Below are positions 9,560 to 20,034 of a DNA stretch of 64,000 nt, in pieces. Within the stretch, counting starts at the first letter, position 1, and every line of letters begins with the position of its first letter. The notes below the pieces were generated by a model. It made no database searches, was not told the origin of the DNA, and was given only the letters and a program-made list of their open reading frames with translations. Both the position numbers and the translations under genes were made by a program. Source of the stretch: an uncultured Prochlorococcus sp. (lineage in GTDB: Bacteria > Cyanobacteriota > Cyanobacteriia > PCC-6307 > Cyanobiaceae); the NCBI GenBank assembly GCA_902634515.1, contig CACPKH010000001.1, forward strand, positions 1 to 64,000, written 5' to 3'.

Positions 9560-9771
9560 ACAAATTAATTCCTAGTTCTTTGTCTAATTTTAACTTATTA
9601 AAATGTGTTTGTTCTTTTGCTGCGTGGAGTCAGAATCGTGTGGGATATTGCAGGGGTTTGGTGGAATTTGCTTTGGTTTCGTTAGCATTTATCTCTACAG
9701 GTCTTTATAAATAGTCTTTCTAGAACAAGTTGATAGTTTCACTATCCTTAGGATCTAATTTTTCAAATAAG

Positions 9772-9799
9772 AAGGGGGCGAGATTTCGGTCGCCCCCTT
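9772..9799. terminator. GC-rich perfect hairpin, probable terminator
   Basis: AAGGGGGCGA (9772-9781) GATTTCGG TCGCCCCCTT (9790-9799); downstream of rpmG on the minus strand. Confidence 0.6.
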
Positions 9800-9908
9800 T
9801 GAGTCAAGCACTTATTCTTATAACTTTTGTGCTCTGACTCCTAAAATTATTTTAAGTCGCTCAAATAAAATATCAATGGTATAAACACCTGTTTTTAAAA
9901 CCTAATGA

Positions 9909-10106
9909 TTATTTGATTTCTTTGTGGATAGTCATCCTATTAAGCTGAGGAGAGAATTTTTTGAGTTCCAACCTTTCAGTTGTATTCCTTCGGTTCTTTT
10001 CGGTCGTGTATCTTGAGACTCCTGGAGAGCGCTTTTCTGATTCTGGAACAGTCCGACATTCTGTGCACTCTAAGGTGACAATTATTCTGGTACCTTTTTT
10101 GGCCAT
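9909..10106 (-). CDS. rpmG: 50S ribosomal protein L33
   Basis: [65 protein letters not shown]. Confidence 0.96.
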   Translation of the reverse strand: MAKKGTRIIVTLECTECRTVPESEKRSPGVSRYTTEKNRRNTTERLELKKFSPQLNRMTIHKEIK

Positions 10107-10622
10107 ATGAATTTGAGTTCCGCTTTACGGAGCTTTAAACTTACTATGATCTTACAACCTAATTGGTTGATTGAGAAAAAGTGTGCAGTTTACGTTGAGC
10201 TATCTTGTCATAATAAGCGATTTTTGAAATATATTCAGAAAATTTATACCTTATATTTTCAGAGCTACTGAGTTAATCGAAGGCTTAGTTCTGAGCTAAC
10301 CTTTTAGTAATATCAAAGATATACCTTTTTCGAATAAACTAAAGAAAAATCATGTACTTATCTACCAGTAATTGGGCTGAACGTATGCAACATATAAATT
10401 ATATGAAATGCTGTAATAAAAGTTAGATAGCTAATTAATCTAATTTTATATCTTTCATAATCTCAATTAATAGTAGTATTTCATTAATCAACTTTATTTA
10501 CAGCATTTTTAGTATTTATAATATTAAACTTAAAGAAAATAACCAAACCATAAAAATATAATTACTGATTATTAACCCCCTAAAACAGTACTTGTTATAA
10601 TTAGAGTTGAATAGAAAAAATC

Positions 10623-11657
10623 ATGCCCTGCGCATTAGTTACTGGCGGCTCAGGCTTTTTTGGGAATATATTAATTGATGAGCTTTTAAAAGAAGGTTGG
10701 CATTGTGTGAATATAGATATACTTAAAAGTAATCGTACTGATTCAAATCTTACTAACTTTGTAGGTGATATTAGGTTACGTAGCGACATAGAGGAATGTT
10801 TTAGTATAAGTAAGATAGATGTTGTCTTTCATTGTGCTGCTTTGCTAGCACATGGAAAGATAAAGACTAAAGATCTGATGGATACAAATATTAATGGAAC
10901 AAAAAACTTGGCTGAAGTTTCAGCTGAAAATAATGTAAATAAATTTATATATATATCAAGTAATTGTTTATGGGGGAATCCACTCCCTTATGCAATCGAT
11001 GAACACGAATATCCCGAACCTTGTGAAGACTATGGAGTATCTAAATTGGGAGGAGAAATTATTTTGAATTCATTTAACCAGTTAAATCCAATAATTTTTA
11101 GAGTGCCAACTTTAATTGATGAAGGCAGGCTAGGTTTATTAGGAATACTTTTTGATTTCATAGATAATAATAAAAGGATTTGGGTAGTAGGTGACGGCAG
11201 AAATAAATATCAATTCCTATATGCTAAAGATCTGGCAAAAGCTTGTATTTTAGCAGAAAACTACAATGGTTCAGGAATATTTAATCTTGGCGCTGATAAT
11301 GTTAGATCCTTAAAAGATGTTTATCAACACGTAATTTCGCAAGGAGGATCAAGATCTAGGATTTCTAAATTACCTAGAAGATTAACTTTATTAGCAATGA
11401 GAATATTCTATAAAATTGGTTTATCTCCTCTAGGTCCATATCATCGAAGAATGATAGCAGAGTCATTTATGTTTGATACTTCTAAAGCTAAGAAAGAATT
11501 AAAATGGATGCCTACATTTTCTAATGAAGAGATATTACTTAAGGCATTCAAGTATTATATAAATAACAAAGATTCAATAAGAAGTCGAAAGAATGTTTCT
11601 GCACATAATTCGGTAACAAAAGCTGGGATAATAAATCTTTTAAAATTAATTTCATGA
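10623..11657 (+). CDS. NAD-dependent epimerase/dehydratase (extended SDR)
   Basis: N-terminal VTGGSGFFGN Rossmann motif, YGVSKLGGE (YxxxK-type) catalytic motif. Confidence 0.88.
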   Translation: MPCALVTGGSGFFGNILIDELLKEGWHCVNIDILKSNRTDSNLTNFVGDIRLRSDIEECFSISKIDVVFHCAALLAHGKIKTKDLMDTNINGTKNLAEVSAENNVNKFIYISSNCLWGNPLPYAIDEHEYPEPCEDYGVSKLGGEIILNSFNQLNPIIFRVPTLIDEGRLGLLGILFDFIDNNKRIWVVGDGRNKYQFLYAKDLAKACILAENYNGSGIFNLGADNVRSLKDVYQHVISQGGSRSRISKLPRRLTLLAMRIFYKIGLSPLGPYHRRMIAESFMFDTSKAKKELKWMPTFSNEEILLKAFKYYINNKDSIRSRKNVSAHNSVTKAGIINLLKLIS

Positions 11658-11670
11658 AATTAAATAATAA

Positions 11671-12108
11671 ATGTTGATTTTATCAAAATATTTAAACTAC
11701 TTGCCACATTTTCTTAAGGCAACATCTATTGCGTTCTTCACTAATGTTTTTTTGTATGTTTTATTAAAGCCTCGAATTGGTATTAATGCAAGTGGTTTAA
11801 TAGCAGAATTAACAGGTACTTTAATCTTATATATTTTCCTTAGATTATCACGAAGACCTAAATTAAAAAGAAATTTGAATGGCATTATTCTACAATACTT
11901 AATTTCTGGAGGAACTATTTCTATTAATTTAATAGCGTTAAATATTTTTGACCACTTTTATAGAAGCATTATAATTTATAATTCTTTTATAGGTTCTTTA
12001 TCTGTAACACATATCTCTTTCATATCAAAGATTTTTGCCTCTATTTGCGGTCTTTTATGGACAAGTAGTATGACAATGAAATTTGGCTTTATTTTTAAAC
12101 AAAAATAA
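11671..12108 (+). CDS. GtrA-like small membrane protein
   Basis: 145-aa, four hydrophobic segments, GtrA-like size and topology. Confidence 0.5.
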   Translation: MLILSKYLNYLPHFLKATSIAFFTNVFLYVLLKPRIGINASGLIAELTGTLILYIFLRLSRRPKLKRNLNGIILQYLISGGTISINLIALNIFDHFYRSIIIYNSFIGSLSVTHISFISKIFASICGLLWTSSMTMKFGFIFKQK

Positions 12109-12143
12109 GAAGTAGACTTTTACTATGTTTTTATAGGTTAACC

Positions 12144-12830
12144 ATGAGCTGGGAATCAGTCCTTAATAACAGGTCTTTATCTTGGAATAAATCATCAGCT
12201 GATGTAAATATAAAAGAAAATGATCTGAAAGAGATAGCCTTTTTACTTCATAAGGCTATCTTTAATATCGATAAAGACTCTTTCTGGAGATATGTAGATT
12301 GGATTTCTGAACTATTGGATCTAGAAAATAATGAAAGAATAATAGAGGTAGGTTGTGGTAATGGATCTTTATTATTAGCTTTAAACGAAAAGAAAGAAAT
12401 AGAAGCATTTGGTCTAGATATTTCACAGCCACTTTTAAATATTTGCCATCAAATATATTCAGAAAAAATTGATAATTTTAGAATAGGTACATACCCAGAT
12501 GGAAAATATGATAAATGTTTATGTAATAGCGTTGCTCAATACTTAGATCAAGAAACTGTTAAGAAAATAATAAGCGAGACTCAATGTAAACGAATTATTT
12601 TTTCAGACGTCAAAAATATCTTATTTGAAGATCAATTCAAATCAGACCAAGCCAGGAGGCAAGGCTTAACCTTAGATGAAAGAAATCATAAATATGCTAA
12701 TACCCCTTTGACTCACTATTCTAAAGACTTTTTTAGAAGTCTTGATTATAGAATTAAGATTCTTTCAATGCCCCTTTATTACCCAGACAGTAATTATGGG
12801 ACATTTGCTGTAATCATAGATAAGGAATAA
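12144..12830 (+). CDS. class I SAM-dependent methyltransferase
   Basis: IIEVGCGNGSLLLAL motif I, FGLDIS. Confidence 0.82.
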   Translation: MSWESVLNNRSLSWNKSSADVNIKENDLKEIAFLLHKAIFNIDKDSFWRYVDWISELLDLENNERIIEVGCGNGSLLLALNEKKEIEAFGLDISQPLLNICHQIYSEKIDNFRIGTYPDGKYDKCLCNSVAQYLDQETVKKIISETQCKRIIFSDVKNILFEDQFKSDQARRQGLTLDERNHKYANTPLTHYSKDFFRSLDYRIKILSMPLYYPDSNYGTFAVIIDKE

Positions 12831-12949
12831 GAAACAACTTACTGAAAATATAGGGCAAAAAATCAATTAACTTACTTTCAGAAAATAATTATGAAACATT
12901 TTTCATTTTTAAAGATTAATTTATAAGGATTATATTTAATATCAGTATA

Positions 12950-13171
12950 TTAATCATCCATCTCATTCATCAAATATAGAATTTCCAATTCCTGAATAGA
13001 ATTAGCGATCTTTCTTCTCAAAAATGATAATGCATCTTTATCCATTCTTGATTCATTGATTATACCTCTAGACTCTTTTATTGCATGCTCTAAGCTCTTG
13101 ATTTTCATCGCTCTAACTTCTTTGTTTCTTTTGCACTCTTGAATTGTATAGTCATCAATCATTTTCTTCAC
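12950..13171 (-). CDS. small hypothetical protein
   Basis: 73-aa charged ORF. Confidence 0.4.
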   Translation of the reverse strand: MKKMIDDYTIQECKRNKEVRAMKIKSLEHAIKESRGIINESRMDKDALSFLRRKIANSIQELEILYLMNEMDD

Positions 13172-13732
13172 TTGTGTAGTGACAGTTGTTTGTAAAATAT
13201 ATTTTCTTTTACTACGCTAATAATACTGTAATTATTCTTTTTCCCAATAAAATCATTAGATGTTTTAACAACAGTGCTTTTATAGCATTATGAGTAAGAA
13301 TATTATTCTTGAGAAAGATTCTTATTCTTAATGGTTCATTTTATTCTCTTTATACTTTACTATGAAAAATTTCCTTTGTAATTCAATTTAACTTACTCTG
13401 AACTTATGCTTATTTTTCTATAATTAGTTATAAATTCTCCATTCCAAATTGATTTAATACTCTACAAGTCTTGTAAATGTTCATCAACTGGATTAGATAA
13501 ATATAGTTACTTTTTCAAGAATCATCTATATATCACATAAATATAAGGAAGGTAAATACACAATATTAAGTTAGTCTTCCTCACACGATATAATAATAAG
13601 AATAATGAATTTCTTCTAAATCAACCTTTTTTAGCTTGATCACTATTGACCCTTTGCTTCTTATTAATCACCTTTTCACTTAATTCTAAAGACATCCTTT
13701 ATTAGAATAGTCCAATTCATTAACAAACTTTT

Positions 13733-14887
13733 ATGAAGATACCTTTTAATAAGCCCTATTTAACCACTAAAGCAGAACACTATCTTCTAGACGCATATCG
13801 TTCATACCAACATTGTGGTAACCATAAATGGAATTTAAGATGTATAGATTATTTAAAGAAAAGGTTTCACTTTAGAGAGGTTTTCTTAGTTCCCTCTGGA
13901 ACAGCAGCTCTAGAAATGGGAGTCTTTTTGTGTGGTTTGAAACCAGGCGATGAGGTTATATTGCCTTCTTATACATTCAGCTCAACAGCCACAGCAGTTC
14001 TACTTGCTGGAGCTAATCCTATTTTTTGTGAGGTTGAGCCTAATACAATGAATATTGATACTAACTGCATTCCTAAATTAATCACTAAGAATACAAAGTT
14101 AATTTTGCCAATTGATTATGCAGGTATTCCATGTGATATTAATCGCATAGAAAAAATAGCTGCTGATCATAACCTTTCTGTCTTTGTAGACTCAGCACAA
14201 TCTTTAAGCTCTCGAACTTCTACAGGAGATTATGTTGGAACTTCATCAGACTTGGCAGCTTTTAGTTTTCATGAAACTAAGAATTTTACCTGCGGTGAGG
14301 GCGGCGCATTAGTAGTTAATAAGGAAGAATGGATAGATAGAGCTTTTATTTTGCAAGAGAAAGGTACTGATAGGAAACAAGTACTTGATGGATTGAAAAG
14401 TAAATACGGATGGGTAGATATAGGATCGAGTTACTTATTGTCAGATATTCTTGCATCAGCTTTATACTCTCAATTAGAGAGTATAGACTTTATTACTAAT
14501 GCTAGAAGAAAGATTACTGATTCTTACTTAACATCGTTAAAACCTTTTGAAGACGCAGGTTTTATTAAATTACCAAGGCCACCAAAGGAATGTTCTTTAA
14601 ATCATCATGCTTTCTTTGTTATATTTGACTCTAAAGAAAATAAATCTCAATTTCTCAAAACTCTTAAGACTGAATTTAACGTAAGTGCTTATATAGGTTA
14701 TCAACCACTACATTCTTCTGCTAAAGGTTTATCACTAGGATATAAGCCAGATGATCTGCCTATTACTCAAGACCTTGCTTCTAGAATTGTTCGACTACCT
14801 TTTTATACAGAATTAGGTTTAAATAGAGATCATCTTAATTATACCGTCTTTTCAATAATTTCTGTTTTGAATAGTATTTATCAATAA
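13733..14887 (+). CDS. DegT/WecE-like dTDP-4-keto-6-deoxyhexose aminotransferase
   Basis: FLVPSGTAALEMGVFLCGLKPGDEVILPSYTFSSTA; PLP lysine in FSFHETKNFTCGEGGALVV, typical of RffA/WecE. Confidence 0.88.
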   Translation: MKIPFNKPYLTTKAEHYLLDAYRSYQHCGNHKWNLRCIDYLKKRFHFREVFLVPSGTAALEMGVFLCGLKPGDEVILPSYTFSSTATAVLLAGANPIFCEVEPNTMNIDTNCIPKLITKNTKLILPIDYAGIPCDINRIEKIAADHNLSVFVDSAQSLSSRTSTGDYVGTSSDLAAFSFHETKNFTCGEGGALVVNKEEWIDRAFILQEKGTDRKQVLDGLKSKYGWVDIGSSYLLSDILASALYSQLESIDFITNARRKITDSYLTSLKPFEDAGFIKLPRPPKECSLNHHAFFVIFDSKENKSQFLKTLKTEFNVSAYIGYQPLHSSAKGLSLGYKPDDLPITQDLASRIVRLPFYTELGLNRDHLNYTVFSIISVLNSIYQ

Positions 14888-14888
14888 A

Positions 14889-16316
14889 ATGCTTTTCTCC
14901 CAACCTTTCTCTAAACAGATTCTAGCGTCAGCATGCACGCTTGAAGGTAAATTTATAACAGTAGAAAACGCATTAGAACTTCTTAAACGAAAGTCCATTT
15001 CATCAAATATGCGTGTAGATAATATAAGACTTAGTGATATGTCAGGTTGGTCTTATAATAAAGATAATGGAAATATTCAACATAAGACAGGTAAGTTTTT
15101 TAAGATAGAAGGAATTTCTGTTATTAATTCTCGATCTGAAAAAAAGATACAATTTGATCAGCCTATAATTAATCAACCCGAAGTAGGTTTTTTAGGTTGC
15201 ATAGCGAAAGAATTTTTTGGGACTTTATATTTTCTTGTACAGGCAAAAGTAGAACCCGGCAATATTAATGGAGCACAATTCTCGCCAACACTTCAAGCTA
15301 CTAAGAGCAATTTTACTAGACAACATAGTGGAGTAGAACCCCCTTTTCTATCAAACTTTCTAAATATTAAGACAAACTCAATCTTAATTGACCAATTACA
15401 ATCAGAGCATGGAAATAGATTTTACAAGAAGCGAAATAGGAACCTTATTATTATTTCCGATAATCTAGATATTGATCCAGAGTCATATATATGGTTGACT
15501 TTAGCTCAGATAAAAGAATTATGTAAACATGATAACATTGTTAATATGGATCTTAAATCTGTTATTGGTTCTCTTTATTTTTATTTGTATAAACAAGATA
15601 TTAATTTATTCGCTAGTATTCATTCTTTAGATACTAAATCTTTTGGCTATAAACTTCTTAGATCAACTTGTATAGATTCTTTTAAATTAAATTCAAATAT
15701 GAAAATTTACTCATGGCTTAATGAACTTAAGTTTAATAATAATCTTATAACAAAGAAAGTTCCTTTATTAAATATGCCAAACTGGAAATTTAACGAATAT
15801 AATATCTCACATTTAACAAAAAAATATTTTACAGTAAGTTGGATCTCAATTCAAACCCAAGGTAGAGAAGTTTTCGAATGGGACCAACCAATTATTTCCT
15901 CTATTCATCAAGGTTTAAATTGTTTCTTCGTTATGATGATCAATGGAACATATCATTTTCTAGCTCAAGCAATAATGGAATTTGGACTTTTAGACTGCTA
16001 TGAAATAGGCCCAACAATACAAGCCGTACCTTCAGATGAATTAAAGCCATTGGAAGATATTCCCTTTTATAATTACTTCAGTAAACAAGGACCTGAATCA
16101 GTGGTGTTTGATTCTATTTCCTCAGAAGAAGGGGGAAGGTTTATGCATGATTGCAATCGTTATATTATATTAGAAGTTCCAGAAGACTTTATACTTCCTA
16201 TTCCTTCTAACTATATGTGGGTAAGTTACAGTCAGTTATTAGGTTTAGTATCTCAAAATAATCTTGTGAATGTTCAGGCTAGAGTTTTATTGGCAGCATT
16301 AAGTTTCTGTGACTAA
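14889..16316 (+). CDS. NDP-hexose 2,3-dehydratase family protein
   Basis: Two tandem homologous halves: FDQPIINQPEVGFLGCIAKEFFGTLYFLVQAKVEPGN...FSPTLQAT and WDQPIISSIHQGLNCFFVMMINGTYHFLAQAIMEFG...IGPTIQAV. Confidence 0.88.
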   Translation: MLFSQPFSKQILASACTLEGKFITVENALELLKRKSISSNMRVDNIRLSDMSGWSYNKDNGNIQHKTGKFFKIEGISVINSRSEKKIQFDQPIINQPEVGFLGCIAKEFFGTLYFLVQAKVEPGNINGAQFSPTLQATKSNFTRQHSGVEPPFLSNFLNIKTNSILIDQLQSEHGNRFYKKRNRNLIIISDNLDIDPESYIWLTLAQIKELCKHDNIVNMDLKSVIGSLYFYLYKQDINLFASIHSLDTKSFGYKLLRSTCIDSFKLNSNMKIYSWLNELKFNNNLITKKVPLLNMPNWKFNEYNISHLTKKYFTVSWISIQTQGREVFEWDQPIISSIHQGLNCFFVMMINGTYHFLAQAIMEFGLLDCYEIGPTIQAVPSDELKPLEDIPFYNYFSKQGPESVVFDSISSEEGGRFMHDCNRYIILEVPEDFILPIPSNYMWVSYSQLLGLVSQNNLVNVQARVLLAALSFCD

Positions 16317-17295
16317 AAAACTAACTTTTGGTGTTATGGGATGTGCTTCAATAGCACAACGAATGACAATTCCAGCACTTGTTAAGTCTAATAAAGTTGA
16401 ACTAAAATGCATAGCTAGTAGAAATAATGCTAAGGCTAAAAAAGTAGCTAGCCAATTTAACTGTGAATTCTCTGAAAATTACACAGAGCTACTTTTAAGA
16501 AAAGATATAGAAGCAATTTATATACCCTTACCAACCGGATTACATCATGAATGGGTTCTTAAGTCTTTACGGGCGGGCAAACATGTCTTTGTTGAAAAAT
16601 CTCTATCAACTAGCTTTCTTGATTGTGTTGAGGCTGTTGAATTAGCAAAGAAATATAAACTACTACTTATGGAGAATTACATGTTTAAATATCATGCACA
16701 ACAAGATATAGTAAAGTCGATAATTAAAGACAGGATTGGCACTATAAATTCTTTTCAAGCTAATTTTGCTTTTCCCCCTCTTCCAGCCGATAATATTAGA
16801 TATGACCCTAAATTAGGTGGAGGTTCATTGTTAGATGTAGGAGGCTATGTACTTAAAGCATTAGATGTATTTTTCCCGAATTATAAGCCAAGATATTTAT
16901 CTTCTACACTAAAATATTCGGATAGAGATATTGATATAGCAGGATCTGCAAACTTTCTTTTGGAATCATGCTCTTCTTCTTTTCCAGCGAATTTGACTTT
17001 TGGATTTGACCATGTTTATCGATGCAATATTGAAGTATGGGGTTCTAATTGTTATTTATACACTAATAGAACGTTTACATCACCTCCTGGATTTGTGCCA
17101 GAAGTAAACATCGAGATTCAGGGTAAAATAGAAAACATATTACTACCATCAGATAATCACTTTTTGAAAATCATTAATCACTTTGCAAATACTATACTAT
17201 CAGGCGAATACTCATCTTCTTATAAAGAATTGCTGACTCAAGCATCTTTACAACAAGTTTTAAGAGATAACAGCAATGTATATAGAAACGAATAG
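16309..17295 (+). CDS. Gfo/Idh/MocA-family oxidoreductase (probable NDP-hexose 3-ketoreductase)
   Basis: FGVMGCASIAQRMTIPAL; VFVEKSLS; overlaps the 2,3-dehydratase gene by 8 bp. Confidence 0.87.
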   Translation: MTKKLTFGVMGCASIAQRMTIPALVKSNKVELKCIASRNNAKAKKVASQFNCEFSENYTELLLRKDIEAIYIPLPTGLHHEWVLKSLRAGKHVFVEKSLSTSFLDCVEAVELAKKYKLLLMENYMFKYHAQQDIVKSIIKDRIGTINSFQANFAFPPLPADNIRYDPKLGGGSLLDVGGYVLKALDVFFPNYKPRYLSSTLKYSDRDIDIAGSANFLLESCSSSFPANLTFGFDHVYRCNIEVWGSNCYLYTNRTFTSPPGFVPEVNIEIQGKIENILLPSDNHFLKIINHFANTILSGEYSSSYKELLTQASLQQVLRDNSNVYRNE

Positions 17296-17415
17296 CAATT
17301 ATTTAGAAAATCAAAATATTCTTATAACTTATCTTTTTGCCATCCTTTTAACATTTAAAAAATAAGTTATTTTAATTTCCTAGTTATCTAAACTATAATT
17401 CAAGCTAACAAATAG

Positions 17416-17811
17416 TTAGTAGTAATTACTTAATAAATTAAGTTCATACACTAATGAGTTTTTAATCCTTCTATGCAAATCCCCTATGTTTTCATCTGAG
17501 GCTACAAAGACCGTGAACTCTTTGTTGCTTTCTATATCAAAACAATGAATTACAATAACCGTATCATCGTTAGTTGATACTGGACTTACTCCCGTAGCAG
17601 TATTAGAAGCATAGAAGCCATAACCAGAAAGAACTTCATAAGCTTTATTCCTGCAGGCTTGAACAGGAACCCTGTTGTTTATATAGCCAAACTCCCAAGC
17701 CACTCCTGGACGAGCCAAAGCTGGACATGTACTAATTGCAACAAGAGCAGTAGAAGATAGTAATGAATTCCTAAGACTCTTAAGGATTTTCTTCATAATA
17801 AACTTTTTCAA
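17416..17811 (-). CDS. hypothetical secreted protein
   Basis: 131-aa ORF with signal peptide ending ...CPALARPG. Confidence 0.6.
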   Translation of the reverse strand: MKKFIMKKILKSLRNSLLSSTALVAISTCPALARPGVAWEFGYINNRVPVQACRNKAYEVLSGYGFYASNTATGVSPVSTNDDTVIVIHCFDIESNKEFTVFVASDENIGDLHRRIKNSLVYELNLLSNYY

Positions 17812-18009
17812 GAGAGTAGGCTAGTTAAAAGGATCAATTAAGGTTTTATAGTAAGCATTGTAGCTTATAAAAGAAAATATGTAATATTCTAATCTTACCT
17901 AGAAGAAGTTTTAACTTTCTTTAAATTCCCTATTATAAATAATTCATTATATTTTCATAATTTAAATTAGATTTTATGAAGACAAATTAAATTAATATAG
18001 TTTAGAAAA

Positions 18010-19107
18010 CTATTTATATTTATTTATAGAATCTATTATATAATCGATTTGTTCATTTTGTAATAAGACAGAAGATGGCAAAGAGAGTATATTTTCATAT
18101 GCTTTCATAGAGCCTGGGAAGGAAGATTGATTGTTTGTGACATGTTTTTCATTTATTAAACATGGCTGAAGATTTAGAGGATAGAAAAGTCTTCTAGTAG
18201 GGATATTAAACTTAATTAGAAAAGACTTTAATCTTGAAGCATCATCGCAGTGAATATTGGTAAACCAATGAACAGCTTTAGTTGTTGATGGAGGAATAGT
18301 TCTAATCCTTAGAAATGGGTTTTTGATACCCTTTAAATACCTTTCATATATCATCAATTTTCTTTCTATTATTTTATCTAATTTATTCATCTGAGAAATA
18401 CCAATAGCTGCTTGCATCTCTGTGAATGAGAAATTCCATCCTAAATTATTATGTATAAATGTGCCTTTCTCCAATCTACCGTGATTTTTTAAGGAGTAAA
18501 TATGTTTTGCCAAAGTGTCACCTTGAGTCAGAACTACCCCACCCTCGCCAGTTGTTATAGTCTTATTTCCATAATAACTTAATACCCCAATTTCTCCGAA
18601 AGTTCCAACATGCTTTTTGTTATACTTTACACCTATTCCTTGAGCAGCATCTTCAATAATATGAATATTATTCTTTTTACAAATTTCTAATACTTCTTTC
18701 ATTTCACATGATATACCATATAAATGTACAGGTATAACTGCTTTAGTATTCGGTGTTATTGCTTTTATTAAAGCCATTGGATCTATACAACATGTTTCTG
18801 GATCTACATCTACAAGTTTAACTTTGGCTCCTGCAAGTAGAACAGAGGTAGCTGTAGCTATAAATGTTAGATTAGGAACTAAGACCTCATCATTTTTACC
18901 TATACCAATTGCTTTTAATGCACAAAATAAAGCACATGTTCCATTACAAATACTAATAGCATGCTTGCTTTTTGTGTAAGCAGAAGTCTTATCCTCAAAC
19001 TCCTTTGTTAAATTTCCCTCAGTAACATAGGTTGATTGAATAACTCTTTTCAGTTGATCTAGCTCATCATTATCAATCCATGGTTCTATTTGAATTATTG
19101 GCTGCAT
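18010..19107 (-). CDS. DegT/DnrJ/EryC1/StrS aminotransferase, perosamine-synthase-like
   Basis: HAISICNGTCALFCALKAIGIGKNDEVLVPNLTFIAT; PLP-Lys motif SYYGNKTITTGEGGVVLT. Confidence 0.87.
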   Translation of the reverse strand: MQPIIQIEPWIDNDELDQLKRVIQSTYVTEGNLTKEFEDKTSAYTKSKHAISICNGTCALFCALKAIGIGKNDEVLVPNLTFIATATSVLLAGAKVKLVDVDPETCCIDPMALIKAITPNTKAVIPVHLYGISCEMKEVLEICKKNNIHIIEDAAQGIGVKYNKKHVGTFGEIGVLSYYGNKTITTGEGGVVLTQGDTLAKHIYSLKNHGRLEKGTFIHNNLGWNFSFTEMQAAIGISQMNKLDKIIERKLMIYERYLKGIKNPFLRIRTIPPSTTKAVHWFTNIHCDDASRLKSFLIKFNIPTRRLFYPLNLQPCLINEKHVTNNQSSFPGSMKAYENILSLPSSVLLQNEQIDYIIDSINKYK

Positions 19108-19160
19108 TGCCTAAAATTTAAATTATTATTATAATTCAGTGACTCAGTTAAGTCAATTAA

Positions 19161-20015
19161 GTGTCAATTCAAAGTAAAGTTAGTATTTTAATACCAACTT
19201 ACAATCGAGTTCAATTTATATATAGAGCTATTGAATCATCACTTAAGCAAACATATCGATGTGAAGTTATTGTTTGTGACCATGGAAGTAATGATGGTAC
19301 AGAAGAATTATGTTTAACCTATGGCAATGAGATAAAGTATATACGTAGAGATAATGATTATGGAATTCACTTTTGTGAATTAGAAGCCCTATTAGCCTCA
19401 AATGGTGAGTATGTCCACTTTTGTTTTGATGACGATTGGATGCACCCTGAATTTATAGAGCAAAGTATAAAGTTGTTTAATGAAGAAACAGGATTAGTTT
19501 TCAGCTCATATGAAGTCATTGACATTCAATCAGATAATCCTACCAATATTGATTGGGATTTAAATAAGCAAATAACTTCAAGGAGAATAAGATCTATTTT
19601 AAAAATTCCTTATGTTATGAGAGGTTTAATTTCTCCAAGTTGTGCTTTAGTTCGAAAACAGGATGCCATTAAATGCATGTACATGACTACTAACCTTCTT
19701 TCTGATAGTTATTACAATGGTGTAGGTCCAGATTGGCTTATAACAGCAATGCCATTATTTAAGTATAAATATTGTGGGATTATAGATACATCGCTTGTTA
19801 AGTTTGGATCGCATGATAAATCTATTACAGTTGATGCATATAATTCTAAAAACATATTAAATATAAGAAGATTTACTTCAGCTTATAGAGGAGCTAGACT
19901 GTATTTATTAGTAAGTTGCTTTGTTAAATTTATAAAGTTAGAGCTTATCTATTTGTTTTTAGAAGACTCCCTGCGAGTTTTAAAGAGGTTTGCGATTAAA
20001 ATGATAAAGTGGTAG
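19161..20015 (+). CDS. glycosyltransferase family 2
   Basis: VSILIPTYNRVQFIYRAIESSLKQTY...VIVCDHGSNDGTEE; FCFDDDW; GTG start. Confidence 0.88.
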   Translation: MSIQSKVSILIPTYNRVQFIYRAIESSLKQTYRCEVIVCDHGSNDGTEELCLTYGNEIKYIRRDNDYGIHFCELEALLASNGEYVHFCFDDDWMHPEFIEQSIKLFNEETGLVFSSYEVIDIQSDNPTNIDWDLNKQITSRRIRSILKIPYVMRGLISPSCALVRKQDAIKCMYMTTNLLSDSYYNGVGPDWLITAMPLFKYKYCGIIDTSLVKFGSHDKSITVDAYNSKNILNIRRFTSAYRGARLYLLVSCFVKFIKLELIYLFLEDSLRVLKRFAIKMIKW

Positions 20016-20034
20016 AAAGAGGGAAAATTCTAGA

